A stretch of 12,637 nt of DNA from Bacteroidota bacterium (GTDB lineage: Bacteria; Bacteroidota; Ignavibacteria; Ignavibacteriales; Ignavibacteriaceae): assembly GCA_023406915.1 (NCBI GenBank), contig JAEXTR010000187.1:1-12637 (forward strand), given 5' to 3'. The notes below the pieces were generated by a model. The model was not told the origin of the DNA, did not search any database, and was given only the letters and a program-made list of their open reading frames with translations. The position numbers were made by a program, and so were the translations under genes. How positions within the stretch are numbered: position 1 is the stretch's first letter; the number at the start of each line of letters is the position of its first letter. Positions 7,534 through 12,637 of this stretch are shown here, in pieces.

Positions 7534-7576
7534 AAAGAATTAAAATGACAGGGGGATCACGCTTTGCGTCATCCCC
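7534..7576 (-). terminator. Hairpin with U-rich tail, probable terminator of the thioredoxin-reductase operon
   Basis: Arms at 7552-7562 and 7566-7576 form an 11-bp stem with one C-C mismatch (on + strand) and a 3-nt loop. Read on the minus strand, a T-rich tract (7534-7545) follows after about 6 nt. It lies 24 nt beyond the trxB stop codon and upstream of the kinase operon. The gap before the T-tract makes it less than ideal. Confidence 0.5.
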
Positions 7577-7599
7577 TATGATAGAATGTTTGTGTGCAA

Positions 7600-8550
7600 C
7601 TACACAAGTTCAGCGGGCTGCTTTGCAAGGTTATGTACATACTCTGATGCGCTAAGTGCAGCGATGGTGCCATCAGCAACCGCGGTGGTTACCTGACGGT
7701 ACCGTTTCTGGATTGAATCACCAGCTGCGAAGACACCAGATACCGAGGTTGATAAGTGCTCATCAACGATGATCTCCTGACGCTCATTCAGGGCAACCAA
7801 TCCAGTAAGCTTCTCTGTATTCGGAACATAGCCAATAAAGATAAACACACCATCGATGGAGCGTTCTTCTGTTTCTCCGGTTATGAGGTTTTTTATATCG
7901 ACTTTCTCCAGTTTTTCGTCACCATAGAATGCGGTAATCACTGAGGAAAGCATGAAATCGATTTTCGGATTTGCCTTTGCCTCTGCTATTGCATGTTCAA
8001 ACGCCTGGAAATGATCAAACTGATGCACTATGGTAACTTTTGTGGCGTATTTCGTCAGGGAAACCGCTTCTTCCAGTGCGCTGTTTCCACCGCCAACCAC
8101 GATGATTTCTTTACCGGTAAAGAAGTCACCATCACAGGTTGCACAGTATGAGATACCCTTACCCTTGAAGAGTTCCTCACCCGGAACACCGATGGTTCTG
8201 GATTTACCACCGGTTGCGATTATCACCGCAGATGCGGTATAGGTATCCTTACCATTCACCTCAACAGTTTTGATGTCGCCATCAAGCTGCATTCCGGTGA
8301 TTTTCAGGTTACCTCTGATTTCGCATCCAAACTTCTTTGCCTGATTCCGCATATTCATGGCAAGGTCATATCCACTGATGCTTTCGAATCCTGGGTAGTT
8401 TGCTATTTCGTGGGTCAGTACCATCTGACCACCAATGGTTCCTTCGCTGAGGATGATGGTTTTCACTCTTGCGCGGGAAAGGTAGATACCGGCGGTGAGG
8501 CCTGCTGCACCACCGCCGATGATTATGACATCATATTGCAGGTTCTTCAT
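7600..8550 (-). CDS. trxB: Thioredoxin reductase with atypical pyridine-nucleotide motif
   Basis: This 316-residue cytosolic flavoprotein has the standard low-molecular-weight thioredoxin reductase plan. The FAD-binding GGGAAG is at residues 12-17, the redox-active CATC (Cys136-Cys139, then Asp140) is in ISYCATCDGDFF, the second nucleotide-binding GGGNSA is at 153-158, and the closing FAD motif GVFAAGDS is at 272-279. Length is normal. The NADPH-recognition motif HRRxxxR, which binds the 2'-phosphate in E. coli TrxB, is replaced by HQFDHFQ (176-182; 8005-8025). Both paired arginines and the third arginine are missing, so NADH or another electron donor is likely (inference). It is 18 nt downstream of a thioredoxin-fold protein that also departs from the canonical motif, and an SD-like GAGG precedes the ATG. 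A ferredoxin-linked or other disulfide reductase of the same fold is an alternative. Confidence 0.92.
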   Translation of the reverse strand: MKNLQYDVIIIGGGAAGLTAGIYLSRARVKTIILSEGTIGGQMVLTHEIANYPGFESISGYDLAMNMRNQAKKFGCEIRGNLKITGMQLDGDIKTVEVNGKDTYTASAVIIATGGKSRTIGVPGEELFKGKGISYCATCDGDFFTGKEIIVVGGGNSALEEAVSLTKYATKVTIVHQFDHFQAFEHAIAEAKANPKIDFMLSSVITAFYGDEKLEKVDIKNLITGETEERSIDGVFIFIGYVPNTEKLTGLVALNERQEIIVDEHLSTSVSGVFAAGDSIQKRYRQVTTAVADGTIAALSASEYVHNLAKQPAELV

Positions 8551-8568
8551 ATTCTTGCCTCTGCCTGA

Positions 8569-8928
8569 TTATTTTGCTTCAGCAGGAACACCAAAATTAT
8601 CATTCAGAATAGTGGTAACCTGTTCCATATCCTGTATGCTGCTGGTAGCTTTCACCACTTTGCCATTTTTGAAATATACGGTGAAGGGAAGACCGGCAAA
8701 ACCACGGCATTCGGGGAGGTTTCTGATCAGGTGAGCGTGGGGTGCATCAAACTCCATATCGGCAAATTTTACATTGGTATATTCGGGTTCGATCTCTTCC
8801 ATGACGCCGTACACCGGAATACACATCGGCCCCATTCTGCCGCAGCAGACCATAACATTTTCATTTTCTGCAAGAGTCTTGTTGAAGTCTTCTTCAGAGA
8901 GGATGTGAGTCAGATTTGTTCTTAACAT
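8569..8928 (-). CDS. Small thioredoxin-fold protein with non-canonical cysteines
   Basis: The protein has 119 residues and no signal peptide or membrane segment. The fold is recognisable from VMVCCGRMGPMCIPVYG followed by MEEIEPEY (residues 25-50), from the strand VKFADMEF, and from the cis-Pro loop GLPFTVYFKNGKVV (Pro81), which lines up with the ...IPTLLLFKNGEVV end of thioredoxins. Aligned without gaps on WCGPC, the first active-site Cys falls on Gly33 and only the second is kept (Cys36). Two adjacent cysteines sit upstream (Cys28-Cys29), giving CCGRMGPMC, and Cys74 is a further one. It lies directly before thioredoxin reductase, so it is the likely electron acceptor of that enzyme. An AAAGG SD sits 8 nt before the ATG. 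It could instead be a regulatory or adaptor protein. Confidence 0.8.
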   Translation of the reverse strand: MLRTNLTHILSEEDFNKTLAENENVMVCCGRMGPMCIPVYGVMEEIEPEYTNVKFADMEFDAPHAHLIRNLPECRGFAGLPFTVYFKNGKVVKATSSIQDMEQVTTILNDNFGVPAEAK

Positions 8929-8953
8929 TACAGTACCTTTTCTTTATTAATTA

Positions 8954-8974
8954 TTACATTCATTACCAATGTGA
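8954..8974. repeat. Imperfect inverted repeat in the divergent intergenic region (possible operator)
   Basis: TTACATT and AATGTGA are inverted around a 7-nt spacer, with six of seven arm positions complementary. The repeat lies 26-46 bp upstream of the thioredoxin-like ATG, where a repressor or activator could bind. It is in the 198-bp gap (8929-9126) between this operon and the divergent DUF4159 gene, in which I see no other clear signal. Chance occurrence is quite possible. Confidence 0.25.
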
Positions 8975-9126
8975 TGCAGCAATCAGTGAAAACGATTCAG
9001 GTACATCGTTATCAGGGTCGTGCTGCCCTTAATCATCCGGAACCGAATATGCTTTGAACCGTCTTTACTGGGAAGGAAAATAGTACAGAGAAGTAGCACA
9101 AAAACTGCTACATTTACATCTGATTT

Positions 9127-9795
9127 ATGACGAAATACTTACTTTTCATATTGCTTGCTGCGGCATCATTTCAGGCGCTGCACCCGCAGTTTCACATAGC
9201 GCGGCTCAAGTACAACGGAGGAGGCGACTGGTACAATGATCCCTCTGCTGATGTCAACCTGATGCGCTTTGTGGCACAGGAAAGCGGCATCCCGGCGAAA
9301 AGTGAGTTTATTTTTACTGATATAGCAACCGATGCCATTTTTGCCCACCCGTTTCTCTTTATGACCGGACACGGAACCATCAGTTTTTCGGCTGATGAGG
9401 CAGCACGCCTCAGGAAATACCTTGAGAACGGCGGGTTCCTTTATGTGGATGATGACTACGGCATGGATAAGTCTTTCCGCAGGGAAATTGCAAAAGTGCT
9501 CCCGGGTGCTCAACTGCTTGAACTCCCCTACTCACATCCCCTTTTTACCATATTCTTTGATTTCAGCAGTGGTCCACCCAAGACCCATAAGCACGACGAA
9601 CAACCACCCCAGGTGTTCGGTATCTTTCTTGGGGAACGGCTTGCTGTACTTTACACCTACGAGATGAATCCGAGCGACGGATGGGCAGATGCGATAGTGC
9701 ACAATAATCCCGAAGAGAAGCGTCTGGAAGCACTGAAGTTTGGCACCAATATCGTTTTGTTTGCACTGAGTCAAATGCCGCCGCAGGGGTCATAA
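9127..9795 (+). CDS. DUF4159 domain protein, secreted
   Basis: The protein has 222 residues. It starts with a signal peptide (MTKYLLFILLAAASFQA, residues 1-17), so it is probably exported. The DUF4159 family signature follows: IARLKYNGGGDWYNDPS (residues 24-40), then FMTGHGTISFSADEAARLR and YLENGGFLYVDDDYGMD (98-114), and DGWADAIVHNNPEE near the end. The core resembles a class-I glutamine amidotransferase/ThuA-like fold without an evident catalytic triad; no enzymatic activity is established for the family as far as I know. There is no SD before the ATG at 9127. In Bacteroidota and Planctomycetota such proteins tend to sit in clusters with MoxR ATPases, DUF58, von Willebrand A and large membrane proteins. 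Here the next gene is of the DUF4175 type and starts immediately after the stop codon, in the same frame. Confidence 0.85.
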   Translation: MTKYLLFILLAAASFQALHPQFHIARLKYNGGGDWYNDPSADVNLMRFVAQESGIPAKSEFIFTDIATDAIFAHPFLFMTGHGTISFSADEAARLRKYLENGGFLYVDDDYGMDKSFRREIAKVLPGAQLLELPYSHPLFTIFFDFSSGPPKTHKHDEQPPQVFGIFLGERLAVLYTYEMNPSDGWADAIVHNNPEEKRLEALKFGTNIVLFALSQMPPQGS

Positions 9796-9798
9796 TTG
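9785..9798 (+). promoter_or_regulatory. SD and TTG start of the DUF4175 gene
   Basis: AGGGG (9785-9789) lies 6 nt before a TTG at 9796, which directly follows the TAA of the upstream gene (9793-9795). No ATG or GTG in this frame occurs before 9943, which would cut the first membrane helix, so TTG is the best start. Translational coupling by termination-reinitiation is likely. Confidence 0.6.
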
Positions 9799-12637
9799 CT
9801 TATCCGATCTGATGCATACCGTTCCACGCTGAGGAAACTGAAAGAAGTCAGGAATCGTGAGCTCCTTGCCGCTACCGTGACATCATTCCTGCAGGCACTG
9901 ATCGCAGTGACTTGTCTGGTGCTGATTGCGTCGGCTGCCGAGATGGCGTTGTATTTCAGCCGCAGTATCCGTGAGGCATTGTTTTTCTCCTTAACCATAG
10001 GAGGAAGTGCAATCCTGCTGTTATCGGTTGCAGTGCCTCTCCTGAGATTCTGGTTTAGCAGCAGGAGTAACACCGAAGTACAATATGCACAACGGGTGGG
10101 AAACGCACTGCCTGAGGTAAAGGATGAGCTGACCAACTTTCTGCAGCTTGCCTCACTGGAAGGGAAAGGGGGCTACTCCCCTGCGCTGGTATCGGCTGCA
10201 TTCACCGGCATATACCATAAAATAGAGCACGCAGACTTTACTGCTATTATCCCGTTCGATGGGATTAAAAAGCTTTTCCGGATAACCATCGGCACCCTAA
10301 TGCTGACGGGGTTACTGTTCCTCCTTTTCTCTCCGCTGCAATCCGGTTTATACCGCATCTATGCCTACACGACTTTGTTTGTACCGCCGGCAGGATTCGT
10401 GTTTGATGTAACGCCGGGTGATGCCAGCATTACGAAAGGTGAGAACTTCACTGTCACGGTGAAGGTACTGGGGAAAGACCTGAAGCGTGTAACACTGATG
10501 TATAAAGATATTTCACAGACCGATTTTACGGGTGAATCCATCACCCCCGATTCAATGGGTGTATTCCGGTACACACTCCACTCGGTTAGGAATCCGTTAA
10601 GTTACTATGTAACCGCAGAGGATATTGAAAGTGAACGGTATACTGTTGAAGTGACTGACCTCCCTGTAATCAGGTCCTTTACAGTCAGCGTAACACCTCC
10701 CGGGTACTCACGCCTGCAGGGATACGAACTGACCGATAACGGTAACATCACAGGACTTGCCGGGTCAACAGTCCGTGTACGGCTCCGTGCCAACAAAGAC
10801 CTGAGTGCCGCCATGCTCCGCTTTACTGACTCTGCCATTACCAATCTGCAGGTAAATGGAAATTTTGCTGAGGGATCATTCAGGCTATCCAGGAATAATC
10901 AGTATGTATTCAGACTACTGGATCAGATGAAAAAGGAGAATCCATCACCGGTATCATACACGGTACAGGTAACCCCGGATGCATACCCTTCACTTGAGGT
11001 GGTTGAGCCTGATCAGAAAATCAATCTTGGTCCCGATCAGCGTTTGAATGCGCTCTTCAGGTTAAAGGATGATTTCGGGTTCTCAAAGCTGGTGCTTCAC
11101 TATCGCCTTACGGCATCACGGTATGAACCTGCATGGGAAACATTCAAGAGCATAACCATACCGGTTCCATCAGGAACACCCGAGGCGGAGGTACGGTATG
11201 TTTGGAATCTGACAGAGATGTACCTTGGCACTGAGGATGCAGTATCATTCTACTTTGAGCTTTTTGATAACGATGTGGTATCGGGACCAAAATCGGTGAA
11301 GTCTGCAATGTACTCATTACGGGTACCTTCACTGGAAGAGATTATGCAGCGGGCTGATACAGAACAGGAATCGGTTGAGAAGGAACTTGAGCAGGTACTG
11401 AAAGAAGCAGAAGCACTCAGGAAAGATCTGGAAAAAATTGATAACACACTGAAGCAGGAGAAGAAAGAGCCGGACTGGCAGGAGAAACAGGACATTCAAA
11501 AAGCGCTCGACCGGTTTGAAGAGTTGCAGCAAAAAACAGAAGAGCTGAGTAAGCAGCTCGATGAAACGAGGCAGGAACTGCAGGAGAACCAGCTGCTCTC
11601 TGAAAAGACTCTGGAGAAATATCTGGAGTTGCAGGAAGTGATGAAGGAGCTTTCCAGCGACGAGATGAAAAAGGCGATGGAACGCCTGCAGCAGTCACTG
11701 GAGAACATGGACCGGAGACAATTGCAGGAGCAGATGAAGAATTTTAAGATGGATGAGGATGCATTCAGAAAGAGTGTGGAGCGCACCCTGAATCTGCTGA
11801 AGCGAATCCGGGTTGAGCAGAAAATGGATGAACTGCTGAAGCGAACTGACGAGCTGATGAAACAGCAGGAACAGAATGAAGAGCGCCTGAACAACAGTGA
11901 CTTGAAGAATCAGCAGCAAAAAGACGCATTACAGAAGCAACAGGATCAGATCAGCAAAGACCTGAAATCCCTGAAGGAAGAAATGGAAACTCTTCAGAAA
12001 CAGATGGAAGAGATTGAAGATATGCCTGCCGAGGATGCGCAGGAGATGCTGGAAGAGTTTGAACAACAGCAGAATGAGGAGCTGAGCGAGAAAACTTCTG
12101 ATCAGATGCAAAAGGGGGAAAAGCAGCAGGCACAGAAGAATATGCAGCAGCTTCAGAAAAACATGAAACAGATGCGCAGCAAGATGGAAAAGATGCAGCA
12201 ATCGATGATGCAGGCAAACCAGATGCAAACGATGCAGGATATGATGAAGCTGATTGACAATATTCTGGTACTCTCCAAACAGCAGGAGGAGTTACGGAAC
12301 CAGACACTGAATAAGAGAAATTCTGCCCAGATACTGAATGAAGAGATCAGAAAGCAGGATGAGCTTGACCGCGGCGTCAATACGATTTTGAATCAGATGG
12401 GTGAGCTTGCACAGAAAACTTTTGCTGTCAGCCCCGAGATGGGGAAGGCACTTGGCGATGCAAAGCGGAATATGTCTGCTGCAATCACCGGCATGCAGAA
12501 CAGGAACAATAGCGGAGCTGCGGGAAATCAGGAGCTCGCGATGAAGGCACTGAATCAGGCGGCGGTATTGATGCAGAACGCTATGCAATCGATGATGCAG
12601 AGCGGCGGACAGGGTTCAGGGATGATGAGCCTAATGC
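9796..12637 (+). CDS. DUF4175-type membrane protein with long coiled coil (3' truncated by window edge)
   Basis: The frame is open for 947 codons from TTG 9796 to the right edge, with no stop. Order of regions: a cytosolic basic start (LIRSDAYRSTLRKLKEVRNRE), two helices (about 28-52 and 62-84), a soluble loop, and a third helix (about 160-180). Next is a beta-rich, Ig-like region (about 195-510) with segments such as FVFDVTPGDASITKGENFTV and SFTVSVTPPGYSRLQGYEL. The last part is an extremely long Glu/Gln/Lys-rich coiled coil (about 511-850) that becomes Met/Gln-rich (MKQMRSKMEKMQQSMMQ), then a Gly/Met-rich tail. The plan fits DUF4175-family proteins, usually about 1,000-1,200 residues; their function is not established. 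The third helix probably places the beta region and the coiled coil outside the cytoplasm (inference). It is coupled to the DUF4159 gene. Confidence 0.85.
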   Translation, partial: MLIRSDAYRSTLRKLKEVRNRELLAATVTSFLQALIAVTCLVLIASAAEMALYFSRSIREALFFSLTIGGSAILLLSVAVPLLRFWFSSRSNTEVQYAQRVGNALPEVKDELTNFLQLASLEGKGGYSPALVSAAFTGIYHKIEHADFTAIIPFDGIKKLFRITIGTLMLTGLLFLLFSPLQSGLYRIYAYTTLFVPPAGFVFDVTPGDASITKGENFTVTVKVLGKDLKRVTLMYKDISQTDFTGESITPDSMGVFRYTLHSVRNPLSYYVTAEDIESERYTVEVTDLPVIRSFTVSVTPPGYSRLQGYELTDNGNITGLAGSTVRVRLRANKDLSAAMLRFTDSAITNLQVNGNFAEGSFRLSRNNQYVFRLLDQMKKENPSPVSYTVQVTPDAYPSLEVVEPDQKINLGPDQRLNALFRLKDDFGFSKLVLHYRLTASRYEPAWETFKSITIPVPSGTPEAEVRYVWNLTEMYLGTEDAVSFYFELFDNDVVSGPKSVKSAMYSLRVPSLEEIMQRADTEQESVEKELEQVLKEAEALRKDLEKIDNTLKQEKKEPDWQEKQDIQKALDRFEELQQKTEELSKQLDETRQELQENQLLSEKTLEKYLELQEVMKELSSDEMKKAMERLQQSLENMDRRQLQEQMKNFKMDEDAFRKSVERTLNLLKRIRVEQKMDELLKRTDELMKQQEQNEERLNNSDLKNQQQKDALQKQQDQISKDLKSLKEEMETLQKQMEEIEDMPAEDAQEMLEEFEQQQNEELSEKTSDQMQKGEKQQAQKNMQQLQKNMKQMRSKMEKMQQSMMQANQMQTMQDMMKLIDNILVLSKQQEELRNQTLNKRNSAQILNEEIRKQDELDRGVNTILNQMGELAQKTFAVSPEMGKALGDAKRNMSAAITGMQNRNNSGAAGNQELAMKALNQAAVLMQNAMQSMMQSGGQGSGMMSLM

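Noticed and set aside
7473..7551. Promoter for the kinase operon (TTCATA-N16-TATTTT on the minus strand)
   Set aside because: Both hexamers match the consensus at only four positions, and the promoter code of this organism is unknown, so it is not called.
9040..9126. Promoter for DUF4159 (TACATTTA near the start, or TTGAAC with TAGTAC)
   Set aside because: The first resembles the Bacteroidota -7 element but has no -33 partner. The second has a 21-bp spacer. Neither is convincing.
11250..12588. Many long minus-strand ORFs rich in Ser, Cys, Leu or Phe
   Set aside because: They are antisense shadows of the purine-rich, Glu/Gln/Lys-coding coiled-coil region on the + strand, whose frame is open throughout. 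Their low-complexity composition is explained by that bias.

Overview
The window is ordinary, gene-dense chromosomal DNA of moderate GC. It suggests a member of the Bacteroidota/Chlorobi/Ignavibacteria group, although no rRNA is present to confirm this. The clues are a system-I cytochrome c maturation protein (CcmF type), a Thermus-like long isocitrate dehydrogenase with a C-terminal extension, a LytS/LytTR two-component pair next to a lipoprotein S9 peptidase, and a DUF4159-DUF4175 gene pair. Shine-Dalgarno use is mixed: some starts have a strong site and others have none. I see no tRNA, rRNA, insertion sequence, phage gene or CRISPR array.

Layout. On the + strand, the 3' end of ccmF runs in from the left edge and is closed by a hairpin terminator. 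Then come rpiA (ribose-5-phosphate isomerase) and icd (isocitrate dehydrogenase), 34 bp apart, followed by an orphan LuxR-type response regulator. Its 3' end overlaps by 11 bp the 3' end of a convergent minus-strand operon. That operon reads membrane histidine kinase, LytTR response regulator, S9-family lipoprotein peptidase. The first two genes overlap by 4 nt and the last two are 1 nt apart. To its right is a second minus-strand operon: a small thioredoxin-fold protein followed by thioredoxin reductase. A 198-bp divergent intergenic region separates this from a plus-strand pair, a secreted DUF4159 protein and a very long membrane/coiled-coil DUF4175 protein. The DUF4175 gene is not closed by a stop and runs off the right edge. 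It covers almost 3 kb (9796 to the end).

How the genes work together. rpiA and icd are central metabolism. The kinase-regulator-peptidase operon looks like a sensing module whose third product sits in the envelope. The thioredoxin-like protein and the reductase look like a matched redox pair, and both depart from the textbook motifs. The DUF4159/DUF4175 pair looks like part of a larger envelope-associated cluster continuing to the right.

The points most worth a second look are: (1) the S9 peptidase has Arg where the catalytic His should be, inside a tightly coupled two-component operon; (2) the thioredoxin reductase lacks the NADPH-recognising HRRxxxR motif, and its neighbour has a displaced cysteine pair instead of CGPC; (3) the isocitrate dehydrogenase carries Asp-Ile at the cofactor-specificity site, which predicts NAD+ use; (4) DUF4159 and DUF4175 are in the same frame, separated only by TAA-TTG. 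I did not find a clearly new defence or mobile system.
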